Positions 1 through 6,984 of a stretch of DNA of 24,258 bases are shown piece after piece. A program made the translations under genes and the position numbers. The notes under the pieces are model-generated. The model searched no databases, was not told the origin of the DNA, and saw only the letters and a program-made list of their open reading frames with translations. This DNA comes from Syntrophaceae bacterium UBA7544 (GTDB taxonomy: Bacteria > Desulfobacterota > Syntrophia > Syntrophales > Smithellaceae). Numbering within the stretch: the stretch's first letter is position 1; each line of letters starts with the position of its first letter. Location of the stretch: positions 13,178 to 37,435 of the forward strand of contig DLME01000099.1 in assembly GCA_002479215.1 (NCBI GenBank), in the 5' to 3' direction.

Positions 1-487
1 AAGCGCTGACGACGAGGGCTTCCGCCGTCGGGCCTCCATATTCCTGCGCTAAATCTTTCTGCAGAGAACCGGCGTTGACACCTATGCGAATAACCACTCG
101 CCGTTCTTTTGCCGTTTTTACAATCTCGCGGATTTTTTCTTTATCTATATTGCCGGGATTAATTCTTATACCATCCACCCCCTGCTTTATGGCATCAATC
201 GCTAACTGATAATGGAAGTGGATATCAGCAACCAGGGGGAGATGTATTCTTTTTTTAATTTCCGGAATCGCCTGCACAGCATCATTATCGGGCACGGCAA
301 TACGGACAATTTCACAACCGGCTTCATCGAGCGCGTTTATTTGGGCGGAAGTGGCTTCCACATCACGGGTATCCGTATTGGTCATGGATTGCACTGCCAC
401 AGGTGCGTCCCCGCCTACTTGCACACTGCCAAGATTGATTTTCTTTGCTTTTCTTCTTCTGACAAATCGTGAATCTTCCAAATGCAC
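1..487 (-). CDS. ispG: 4-hydroxy-3-methylbut-2-enyl diphosphate synthase, N-terminal part
   Basis: IspG (GcpE) makes HMBPP from MEcPP in the penultimate step of the MEP isoprenoid pathway, using a 4Fe-4S cluster and a reductant. The reading frame gives about 162 residues of the N-terminal TIM-barrel. Family-typical blocks are VQSMTNTDTRDVEAT (residues 32-46), VRIAVPDNDA (61-70), LVADIHFHYQLA (85-96) and GIRINPGNI (106-114). The window edge removes the C-terminal part with the cluster cysteines. An in-frame TAA lies seven codons upstream of the chosen start. The likely start is GTG at 487; TTG at 481 is the alternative, and there is no ATG at a sensible place. No strong ribosome binding site is visible. 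It lies downstream of aspC on the same strand, with about 240 bases between. The identification is firm; the start is less so. Confidence 0.93.
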   Translation of the reverse strand, partial: MHLEDSRFVRRRKAKKINLGSVQVGGDAPVAVQSMTNTDTRDVEATSAQINALDEAGCEIVRIAVPDNDAVQAIPEIKKRIHLPLVADIHFHYQLAIDAIKQGVDGIRINPGNIDKEKIREIVKTAKERRVVIRIGVNAGSLQKDLAQEYGGPTAEALVVSA

Positions 488-516
488 CAGCTTTCTATCG
501 ATTTTTTATAGATAAA

Positions 517-545
517 TTTATAACATGCGAATTGATCTTCGGCAA
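517..545 (-). promoter_or_regulatory. Candidate sigma-70 promoter for ispG
   Basis: Read on the minus strand, TTGCCG (545-540) and TATAAA (522-517) are separated by exactly 17 bases. The -10 matches consensus at 5 of 6 positions and the -35 at 4 of 6. Transcription would start near 510, about 23 bases before the ispG GTG. This would let ispG be transcribed apart from the upstream aspC cluster. It was read by eye and is not proven. Confidence 0.5.
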
Positions 546-682
546 TGGGTAATTTGATCGGAAAACTGCCAAGGCAATAATATCGCTAAAATAATAAATG
601 TTTTAACCGACGCACAATGAAATATTATATTCGAGAATGGCGATGGAAGCTTACTTACCCTGCCAGCAATGCAGACATAATC

Positions 683-703
683 GATCGGCCGGAAGGGCCG
701 ATC
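683..703. other. Perfect GC-rich inverted repeat in the aspC-ispG gap
   Basis: GATCGGCC (683-690) and GGCCGATC (696-703) form an 8-bp stem around a 5-base loop, 25 bases past the aspC stop. A T-rich run (711-717) lies beyond it on the plus strand. On the minus strand, which is the direction of aspC, no T-run follows the stem, so it is not a textbook intrinsic terminator for aspC. It may still mark a 3' end or attenuate read-through into ispG. The rest of the gap at 488-727 shows only the ispG promoter candidate. Confidence 0.4.
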
Positions 704-727
704 ACAGAAATTTTTTTCCTCTATCAC

Positions 728-1921
728 CTAGTCCAGCTTAGCAACGGCATTCTTAATACGTTTCATGCCTTCTTCAATATTCGCCAAAGAAGTGGCATAA
801 GATAAGCGAATATGGTCGTCGCTACCGAAAGCAGCTCCGGGAACTGCGGCTACGTTGGCCTCATCAAGCAGGTAATCAATCAATTCGGCAGAATTGGTTA
901 TTTTTTTCCCTTTGTAAGAGCGGCCATAAATATTGGACACATTGGGAAAAACATAAAACGCGCCTTCGGGAGAAAAGCATCTTATGCCGGGAATGACGTT
1001 GAGAGCGTCAACAATAACATTTCTTCGTTTTTGGAATTCGCGGACCATTTTCTCCACAACACTCTGGTCGCCGGAAAGCGCTTCCAGTGCCGCTTTCTGC
1101 GAAATGGAAGTGGGATTGGAAGTGTTTTGACTTTGAATCTTATTTATTGCCGCCACTATTTCTTCCGGCCCCGCAGCATATCCGATTCTCCAGCCGGTCA
1201 TAGCGTACGTTTTGGATACACCGTTCACCACTATGGTCTTATCTTTCATTTTGCTTTCCGCCGAAGCAATATCAGCGAAAGGGAATTTAGCATAAAATAT
1301 TTTTTCGTAAATATCATCCGAAATGACCAATATGTCTTTGTCCATCAAAACAGCAGCAATGGCTTTTAACTCTTCGGGGGAATAAGCCGCTCCTGTGGGA
1401 TTGGAAGGACTATTAATGATTACGGCACGGGTACGTTTAGTTATGGCGGCTTTTAATTGCTCGGGCTTCATTTTAAAACCGTCTTTTTCCTTAGTGTTAA
1501 CGATCACCGGCAGGCCGCCGGCTAAAACGACGATATCCGGATAGGAAACCCAATAGGGAGCTGGAATAATGACTTCATCGCCTTCATCAAAAAGAGCCTG
1601 AGCCAAATTATATAATGTATGCTTCGCGCCGCAGGAAACGACTATTTGTGAACGCTTATATTCCAGATCGCTATCACGTTTCAATTTAGCGACAATAGCG
1701 TCTTTCAATTCATCAGTACCGCCTACCGGCGTGTATTTGGTAAAACCGGATTCAATGGCTTTAATTGCCGCATTCTTAATATTAACCGGTGTATCAAAAT
1801 CCGGTTCACCCGCGCCAAAGCCGATTACATCCCTTCCCTGTGCTCTCAAGAAATTCGTTTTAGCGGTGATGGCTAAAGTTTCCGATGGTTTGATTTTTGC
1901 TATCCTTGCCGCTAATCGCAC
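728..1921 (-). CDS. aspC: Class I PLP aminotransferase, aspartate aminotransferase type
   Basis: A fold-type I PLP enzyme of 397 residues, the usual length for subgroup Ib aspartate aminotransferases, which exchange amino groups between aspartate/glutamate and their 2-oxo acids in the cytoplasm. Visible landmarks are GAGEPDFDTP (36-45), NSPSNPTG with cofactor-binding Asn174, SDDIYE with Asp202 and Tyr205, VNGVSKTYAMTGWRIGY with the Schiff-base Lys237, and a C-terminal IRLSYATS carrying the expected carboxylate-binding Arg. The start is GTG at 1921, chosen because GGAGGT sits 5 bases upstream. That site overlaps the coaD stop codon, so the two genes are probably translationally coupled. A different substrate, such as an aromatic amino acid or prephenate, cannot be excluded from sequence alone. 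A second class I aminotransferase lies at 18149-19330. Confidence 0.9.
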   Translation of the reverse strand: MRLAARIAKIKPSETLAITAKTNFLRAQGRDVIGFGAGEPDFDTPVNIKNAAIKAIESGFTKYTPVGGTDELKDAIVAKLKRDSDLEYKRSQIVVSCGAKHTLYNLAQALFDEGDEVIIPAPYWVSYPDIVVLAGGLPVIVNTKEKDGFKMKPEQLKAAITKRTRAVIINSPSNPTGAAYSPEELKAIAAVLMDKDILVISDDIYEKIFYAKFPFADIASAESKMKDKTIVVNGVSKTYAMTGWRIGYAAGPEEIVAAINKIQSQNTSNPTSISQKAALEALSGDQSVVEKMVREFQKRRNVIVDALNVIPGIRCFSPEGAFYVFPNVSNIYGRSYKGKKITNSAELIDYLLDEANVAAVPGAAFGSDDHIRLSYATSLANIEEGMKRIKNAVAKLD

Positions 1922-1924
1922 AAA

Positions 1925-2452
1925 CTACCTCCGATTATTATTGTTGTTATGATTTATTTTGAATTTTTCCAATAGCTTCTGATGAACATTATCCGGCACC
2001 AAAGCCTTTACCGATCCCCCCAAACTAACCACTTCTTTGATTATCTTGGAGCTCGTATAAAACCATTTAAAGCCGCTCATAAGAAACACCGTTTCAATTT
2101 CTCTTGTTTGACGGCGGTTCATTAGGGCCATCTGGAATTCATACTCAAAATCGGAAAGGGCACGCATCCCGCGTAATATTATGCTGGCACCGGAACTTTT
2201 CAAATAATCGACAAGCAACCCGGAATGACAATCAACTCTGACACCTTTAATTTCCCTGCACACTTCCCTGATCATATCCATTCTTTCTTCTACCGTGAAA
2301 AGAGTGGCTTTATCGGCATTGTAAGCAACGAGAACGATAATTTCATCAAATATTCTAATTCCTCTTTTGATAATATCCACGTGGCCATTAGTAATGGGAT
2401 CGAATGTGCCGGGATATATGGCAATGCTGTTGGGGAATTTGTCCTGTGTCAT
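1925..2452 (-). CDS. coaD: Phosphopantetheine adenylyltransferase
   Basis: CoaD transfers AMP from ATP to 4'-phosphopantetheine, giving dephospho-CoA, the fourth step of CoA synthesis. The protein of about 175 residues has the nucleotidyltransferase signature YPGTFDPITNGHVDII near the N-terminus (Thr16, His24). It also has the family block RGMRALSDFEYEFQMALMNR and the C-terminal TSSKIIKEV. The start is ATG at 2452, because GGAG (2461-2458) lies 5 bases upstream; a GTG two codons earlier overlaps the rsmD stop as GTGA. The last residues are five Asn in a row plus Arg-Arg, from an AAC/AAT codon run ending in the aspC ribosome binding site. That tail extends past the family core and is probably unstructured. 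coaBC, for earlier steps of the same pathway, is at 22731-23942 in another transcription unit. Confidence 0.95.
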   Translation of the reverse strand: MTQDKFPNSIAIYPGTFDPITNGHVDIIKRGIRIFDEIIVLVAYNADKATLFTVEERMDMIREVCREIKGVRVDCHSGLLVDYLKSSGASIILRGMRALSDFEYEFQMALMNRRQTREIETVFLMSGFKWFYTSSKIIKEVVSLGGSVKALVPDNVHQKLLEKFKINHNNNNNRR

Positions 2453-2454
2453 TT

Positions 2455-3006
2455 TCACTCCATTTTAAAAAAAGTTAAGGCATTATCGCCATATTTTCTC
2501 TGGTTTGTTTGGTGAATATTCTCATCTAAAAACTCTCTAAATTTTTTTCTTGTCGAATGTTGAATTACAACTACACCGCCTTCTCTGAGGACACGATACT
2601 TATTCAAAGTCTTCAGCGTAGTACCTGCTAAATTTCGGTTATAAGGTGGATCGGCAAATACAACATCAACTTCATATTTTTTTTTAAAAAGATCACGTAA
2701 CCCTATTGCTACATCGGCACCAATTACCCGGCACTTTTGTTCTAAAGAACACGTTTGGATATTTTTTTTAATAACCTCAATAAGGTTTTTATTTTTTTCT
2801 ATCAAATAAACTTCTTGAGCTCCGCGGCTGGCAGCCTCCAAACCAACACTGCCTGATCCGGCAAAGAGATCAAGAAATATTTTGCCTTGCAGGGGGCCCA
2901 ATAAATTAAAAAGAGTTTCACGTAAAAAATCAGAAGTCGGCCTTTCTTTCGATCTCGCGGGAAAAGACAATATCCTTCCCTTAACCTCGCCTCCGATAAT
3001 ACGCAT
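2455..3006 (-). CDS. rsmD: 16S rRNA (guanine966-N2)-methyltransferase
   Basis: RsmD methylates N2 of G966 in 16S rRNA using S-adenosylmethionine. The 183-residue protein has a Rossmann-type methyltransferase fold with motif I DLFAGSGSVGLEA (46-58), an acidic ribose-binding end at LIEKN (68-72) and the catalytic N6/N2 motif DPPYN (119-123). The N-terminal MRIIGGEVKGRIL and the RPTSDFLRETLFNLL block are typical of RsmD. Its stop overlaps the start region of coaD; rsmD-coaD adjacency is common in bacteria and supports both calls. The start is ATG at 3006, with only a weak ribosome binding site. A 140-base gap holding a structured repeat separates it from pssA upstream. Confidence 0.94.
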   Translation of the reverse strand: MRIIGGEVKGRILSFPARSKERPTSDFLRETLFNLLGPLQGKIFLDLFAGSGSVGLEAASRGAQEVYLIEKNKNLIEVIKKNIQTCSLEQKCRVIGADVAIGLRDLFKKKYEVDVVFADPPYNRNLAGTTLKTLNKYRVLREGGVVVIQHSTRKKFREFLDENIHQTNQRKYGDNALTFFKME

Positions 3007-3064
3007 AATTTTTCACAATCACGGGTATGAACCCCAAAGCAAGTTTTGGAAACCCATTCCACAG

Positions 3065-3126
3065 TCCGCCGCAGGCGGATTCAACTTACCAATTTCCCTA
3101 CACTTCGTTATGAAAATTGGAGTTTC
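3065..3126 (-). repeat. Structured intergenic repeat, copy A
   Basis: Read on the minus strand it runs GAAACT (3126-3121), the arm CCAATTT (3120-3114), a loop containing ACGAAGTG (3108-3101), the closing arm AAATTGG (3095-3089), TAAGTTGAA (3088-3080) and a second hairpin TCCGCC-TGC-GGCGGA (3079-3065). The same order of conserved blocks occurs at 13344-13420 and 19751-19871 with different but still complementary stems. It fills most of the rsmD-pssA gap. I see no coding potential in it. Confidence 0.75.
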
Positions 3127-3146
3127 ACAAATAAATCAAACCTGAA

Positions 3147-3938
3147 TTATTTATTGGGCTCCATATATTGCACTGACGAATTTTTTTTCTCTTTAGCTTT
3201 TCTGCGCGTTCGCTGGCCAAACTTTGCCAGCCACCATATCGGCCCGGAAATAGCGTAACCTAACATAGCCACAAAAGTCACAATTACCGGTATAGCCACT
3301 ACTATTATTAAAAGAAGAATTAATGAAAAAAAAGTCATGAACGGCTTGCGGGCTAGGAGTTTCAAGTCTTTGAAGCTATAATACTTGATATTGCTGACCA
3401 TTAGAATAGAGAGAACCGTGACAAAAAAAATCATGGAAGGATCATGGAATTTACCCTCAACTCCCGCGTAATCGAAAAAAATGACTGTAGTGGCCACAAC
3501 CGAAGCGGCAGCCGGAATGGGCAAACCATTAAATACTTTGCTTTCAATTATGCCGATTTGGATATTATAACGAGCTAAACGCAAAGCGCCGCAAAGAACA
3601 AATAAGAATGCGGCGAGCCAGCCCCATTTACCGTAAAAAGACATCGCCCAATTATACGCAAGAAAAGACGGGGCCACGCCAAAGGCAATCACGTCGGAAA
3701 GTGAATCATATTCCGCTCCAAATTTACTGGTCGTGTTAGTAAAACGGGCAATCCGGCCATCCAATCCGTCAAAAACAACGGCCGCCAAAATAGTGATGGC
3801 CGCGACAACAAAATTTTCTTTCAAGGAAGCGATAATGGAATAAAATCCGCAAAATAAACTGGCTGTTGTAAAAAGGTTGGGCAATACATAAATACCTTTT
3901 TTAATGCGGCTCTTTTTAAAGGGAGTTTCTTTATTCAT
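3147..3938 (-). CDS. pssA: CDP-diacylglycerol-serine O-phosphatidyltransferase
   Basis: An integral membrane CDP-alcohol phosphatidyltransferase of 263 residues that would make phosphatidylserine from CDP-diacylglycerol and serine. The complete family motif is present: D57xxD60G61xxA64R65, then G74, D78 and D82 at the required spacing, in transmembrane helix 2. About seven or eight hydrophobic segments follow, and the C-terminus is lysine-rich (KFGQRTRRKAKEKK). The substrate assignment rests on the partner: the upstream psd overlaps this gene by 4 bases (ATGA), and its product decarboxylates phosphatidylserine to phosphatidylethanolamine. The start is ATG at 3938, without a strong ribosome binding site, so coupling to psd translation is likely. 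It belongs to the Gram-positive/archaeal-type membrane PssA rather than the E. coli phospholipase D-like type. Confidence 0.93.
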   Translation of the reverse strand: MNKETPFKKSRIKKGIYVLPNLFTTASLFCGFYSIIASLKENFVVAAITILAAVVFDGLDGRIARFTNTTSKFGAEYDSLSDVIAFGVAPSFLAYNWAMSFYGKWGWLAAFLFVLCGALRLARYNIQIGIIESKVFNGLPIPAAASVVATTVIFFDYAGVEGKFHDPSMIFFVTVLSILMVSNIKYYSFKDLKLLARKPFMTFFSLILLLIIVVAIPVIVTFVAMLGYAISGPIWWLAKFGQRTRRKAKEKKNSSVQYMEPNK

Positions 3939-4576
3939 GATAAGAAGCCCAAAGGTGTCTGACCTGCTTTTACCTTGTCCCGAAGTTTTACTGAAATGCG
4001 GGAATCTTCGGGTAAATAAACATCCACGCGTGAACCAAAACGAATTATGCCGAAACGCTCACCTTTTTTAATTGTCATCCCGACATTCATCCAGCAAATA
4101 ATCCTGCGGGCGATAAGACCGGCTATTTGCACCACCCAAATCGACCGACCGTCTTTGATGTTTATCATAACTTCATTGCGTTCGTTATCCAGAGAAGCTT
4201 TGTCTAAATTGGCGGAAAAAAATTTACCCTCATGATAATTCATCGCTTCTATTTTTCCGTTATAAGGGGCGCGGTTAACATGAACATTAAAAACATTCAT
4301 GAAAATACTTATTTTTTTAAATCTCCCGGAAATGCTGCCATTCAGCGCAACATCTTCTATTTTTATTACTTTGCCGTCAGCGGGAGAAATTAAAACTTTT
4401 TCTTCTTCTTGAAAATATCTATCCGGATTACGGAAAAACCAAATAATAAAAAAAGTGATGAGAGCGAATAAAATTGTCAGCCAAATGATGCCAAAGAAAG
4501 CCACAAAAACAGCGATGACGAGTGAAAAGATTATAAAGGGATAACCTTCATGAGCGATTATGCTATCGTGTTTCAT
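3935..4576 (-). CDS. psd: Phosphatidylserine decarboxylase proenzyme, short type
   Basis: Converts phosphatidylserine to phosphatidylethanolamine at the inner membrane. The 213-residue length and the N-terminal pair of membrane helices (about residues 12-48) match the short PSD-A class found beside membrane-type pssA. Family blocks are SPADGKV (64-70), FMNVFNVHVNRAPYNG (92-107, His99) and the autocleavage site RFGSRVDVYLP. Cleavage between Gly181 and Ser182 would create the pyruvoyl cofactor on a small alpha chain. It is the first gene of the minus-strand cluster, with a promoter candidate at 4613-4641. Its stop overlaps the pssA start. The start is ATG at 4576; an AAGGAAAG stretch lies somewhat far upstream. 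Confidence 0.93.
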   Translation of the reverse strand: MKHDSIIAHEGYPFIIFSLVIAVFVAFFGIIWLTILFALITFFIIWFFRNPDRYFQEEEKVLISPADGKVIKIEDVALNGSISGRFKKISIFMNVFNVHVNRAPYNGKIEAMNYHEGKFFSANLDKASLDNERNEVMINIKDGRSIWVVQIAGLIARRIICWMNVGMTIKKGERFGIIRFGSRVDVYLPEDSRISVKLRDKVKAGQTPLGFLS

Positions 4577-4612
4577 AAAGTATATTATCTTTCCTTAAAA
4601 ATTGAGCTTTTT

Positions 4613-4641
4613 TTGATATATCAATTGGGTGCACTTGTCAA
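4613..4641 (-). promoter_or_regulatory. Candidate promoter of the psd-pssA cluster with overlapping palindrome
   Basis: On the minus strand a perfect -35 TTGACA (4641-4636) is followed after 17 bases by TATCAA (4618-4613), a 4 of 6 match to the -10. It lies about 40 bases upstream of the psd start and would serve the whole psd to aspC run. The 12-bp perfect palindrome TTGATATATCAA (4613-4624) covers the -10 and is a plausible operator for an unknown regulator. Confidence 0.6.
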
Positions 4642-4716
4642 TAAATCTTTGAATTTATTCCTGCGGCATTTCCAGGTAGAAGCCGGCTGTCAGATTAAAT
4701 GGTTCTATACTCATGG

Positions 4717-4745
4717 TTGACTCTTACCTGCCCCAACTATATAAT
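4717..4745 (+). promoter_or_regulatory. Strong sigma-70 promoter candidate for the transglutaminase-ABC operon
   Basis: TTGACT (4717-4722) and a perfect TATAAT (4740-4745) are separated by 17 bases. Transcription would start near 4752, giving a leader of about 35 bases before the ATG at 4787. It is divergent from the psd promoter, and the two -35 boxes are about 75 bases apart. This is the best promoter match in the window. Confidence 0.7.
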
Positions 4746-4786
4746 AATCGACAAGCTGGTTATTAGCTTCTCGCAGGTTAAAATTT

Positions 4787-6253
4787 ATGTTTAAAATCAG
4801 AGGGTATTTCGCCTGGGGTATTTTTATTACTCTTGTTTTCCTCACCCTTTTAACAATTCGTCTAGAATTCTTTCAAAAAAGTCCGGAGACTGTCGCCATT
4901 GAGCAAACACCGGTAACACCCAAAACGCAAGACACTTGGATGAATATCTACCAAAACGGCAGGAAGATCGGTGTTGCGCATCGGCTTTTCACTGCCGGGG
5001 AAAAAGGCTTTAACTTCAGCGAAACCGTATTTATGCAAATCAATACCATGGGAGTAACACAAGTGCTCAATATTCTGACAGAAGGCGATCTTAATCCCGA
5101 TATGACCATCTCTTCATTTAATTTTAATTTGAATTCCAGCCTCTTTCGTTTTCAGGCGCGCGGCTTTATTGTAAAAAACAAACTGATTTTATTCGCCGGC
5201 CTGCCCGACGCTCAGGAAAGAAGTGAAATCAAGCTCAAAGATATCCCTTATATGAGCGGAAGCATTTATGAAGCCGCGTTCCGGACTAACATGGAAAAAG
5301 ATGCCTCTCGCAGTTTCAGCATTTTTGATCCTTCCACATTGGGAAAACGCTTTATCAAAGTTACCAGAAATGCAGATGAAGTTATTCCCCTAATGGGGAA
5401 ACGGATTTTAACACAGAAATACTGTGCTGATTTCATGGGCGCGAAAAATTACGCCTGGCTGGATAAAAACGGAGATGTTTTAAAAGAAACAAGTATTTTA
5501 GGCTTTTCTATGGAAAAGGTCAGCCCCCAGAAAGCGCAGGAAGGAATATCAGCCAGCTCAACAATTGACCTAACCCAAATTGCATCTGTTCCTTTTAATG
5601 TCAAAATCACTGAACCGGAGAAGCTAAACGAAATTAAAATCAAAATTACCGGTATCAGCCAAACGTCATTATTCCTTAATGGAGACAGACAAAGTTTGCG
5701 CCATGATGTTCTGACCATCACCAAAGAACAACTACCCGCGCCGCAGACCTCCGGCAATATTCCACCTGAAAAAATTGCCGTCTTTTTAACACCGTCACCT
5801 CTTATACAATCCAATCATGCGCAAATAAAAGCACAAGTGGAAAGAATCATTAAACCAACCGATACTGCCGTGCAAAAAGCAAAGAAAATTGTCAACTGGG
5901 TTTATCGCCATGTGGAGAAAAAACCCGTCTTATCGGTGCCTAACGCCTTGGAAGTCTTGAAAAATAAAGTCGGCGATTGCAATGAGCATGCTGTATTGAC
6001 GACTGCACTGCTTCGCGCCGCCGGAATTCCGGCACAAACGGAGGCGGGCTTGGTTTATCAGCGCGGGCGGTTTTACTATCATGCCTGGAACATTATTTAC
6101 TTAGGCCAGTGGATAACCGCTGATGCTGTTTTCAATCAGTTCCCCGCCGATGTAACTCATATCCGACTTGTCCGGGGTGAAGGAAACGAACAACTGGATT
6201 TACTGGGTGTGATTGGCAAAATAAAACTGGAGGCATTAGAACAGGAAAAATGA
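4787..6253 (+). CDS. Membrane-anchored transglutaminase-like domain protein
   Basis: A 488-residue protein with one N-terminal hydrophobic segment (about 9-24), so it is probably anchored in the inner membrane with the rest in the periplasm. Residues about 50-330 are a beta-rich region that I do not recognise. Residues about 355-455 are a transglutaminase-like papain fold with a complete triad: Cys398 in KVGDCNEHAVL, His432 in FYYHAWN and Asp446 in WITADAVFNQ. The block AALLRAAGIPAQ-like sequence after the Cys is typical of this superfamily. Such domains act as proteases, amidases or cross-linking enzymes on proteins or peptides; the substrate is unknown here. The gene overlaps the next ABC ATPase gene by 4 bases (ATGA), so it is made together with a transporter. 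The ATG start has only a weak AGG upstream. Confidence 0.85.
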   Translation: MFKIRGYFAWGIFITLVFLTLLTIRLEFFQKSPETVAIEQTPVTPKTQDTWMNIYQNGRKIGVAHRLFTAGEKGFNFSETVFMQINTMGVTQVLNILTEGDLNPDMTISSFNFNLNSSLFRFQARGFIVKNKLILFAGLPDAQERSEIKLKDIPYMSGSIYEAAFRTNMEKDASRSFSIFDPSTLGKRFIKVTRNADEVIPLMGKRILTQKYCADFMGAKNYAWLDKNGDVLKETSILGFSMEKVSPQKAQEGISASSTIDLTQIASVPFNVKITEPEKLNEIKIKITGISQTSLFLNGDRQSLRHDVLTITKEQLPAPQTSGNIPPEKIAVFLTPSPLIQSNHAQIKAQVERIIKPTDTAVQKAKKIVNWVYRHVEKKPVLSVPNALEVLKNKVGDCNEHAVLTTALLRAAGIPAQTEAGLVYQRGRFYYHAWNIIYLGQWITADAVFNQFPADVTHIRLVRGEGNEQLDLLGVIGKIKLEALEQEK

Positions 6254-6984
6254 TTAACCTAAATGAACTGACCAAGCATTACGGCGCCACAATAGCCGTA
6301 AATAAGTTATGCTTACATGCTGCTGCCGGCGAAATTTATGGTTTTATCGGGCCGAACGGCGCCGGCAAAACCACAACCATTCGCCTGATGGGTGGTATTC
6401 TTGCACCTACCTCCGGCAATATTATCATCGGCGGAATGGATATAGCCCAAAATCCAATAGCTGTAAAAAAATTGATCGGTTTTGTTCCCGACAGGCCTTT
6501 TCTTTATGAAAAGCTTACCGGTATGGAGTTCCTCCGTTTTTCAGCCGATTTATATGAAGTCAATACCGCCGAATTCTCGCCAAAAGCCGAACAACTACTG
6601 CATCAGTTTGCTCTCCGGGATTGGGCCGATGAAATAATTGAAGCTTACTCCCATGGCATGAAACAAAGGCTCATTATTGCCTCCGCTCTGCTGCATGATC
6701 CGAAAATACTGATAATCGATGAACCAATGGTCGGCCTTGATCCCGCCGCCGTGCGCATGGTGAAGGATATTTTTAAAGAACTTGCCCAAAAACAAACAAC
6801 TATTTTTATATCCACTCATACCTTGAGTATAGCTGAAGATTTATGCCATCGCATCGGTGTAATTCACAAGGGCACTTTGTTGGCAGAGGGCTCCGTTGAT
6901 GAATTAAAACATATTGCGAAACTTGGCGAAGCCAGGCTCGAAGAAGTTTTCTTAACTATAATTAAGGAAAACGCCTTTTTATGA
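6250..6984 (+). CDS. ABC transporter ATP-binding protein, ABC-2 exporter type
   Basis: A 244-residue ATPase with all hallmarks: Walker A GPNGAGKTT (34-42), signature YSHGMKQR (133-140), Walker B ILIIDEP (153-159, Glu158) and switch His190 in ISTH. The Q-loop has Asp81 (VPDRPFLYEKLTG) where most ABC ATPases have Gln; I believe related EcsA/ABC-2 ATPases also vary here. It overlaps the transglutaminase gene before it and the permease gene after it by 4 bases each, so the three form a tightly coupled operon. It probably energises the permease encoded at 6981-8675. The exported or extracted substrate cannot be read from sequence. Confidence 0.93.
   Translation: MINLNELTKHYGATIAVNKLCLHAAAGEIYGFIGPNGAGKTTTIRLMGGILAPTSGNIIIGGMDIAQNPIAVKKLIGFVPDRPFLYEKLTGMEFLRFSADLYEVNTAEFSPKAEQLLHQFALRDWADEIIEAYSHGMKQRLIIASALLHDPKILIIDEPMVGLDPAAVRMVKDIFKELAQKQTTIFISTHTLSIAEDLCHRIGVIHKGTLLAEGSVDELKHIAKLGEARLEEVFLTIIKENAFL

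Noticed and set aside
812..1369. Open frame of 185 codons on the plus strand inside the aspC gene
   Set aside because: It lies antisense to the conserved aminotransferase core, has no recognisable domain and no ribosome binding site.
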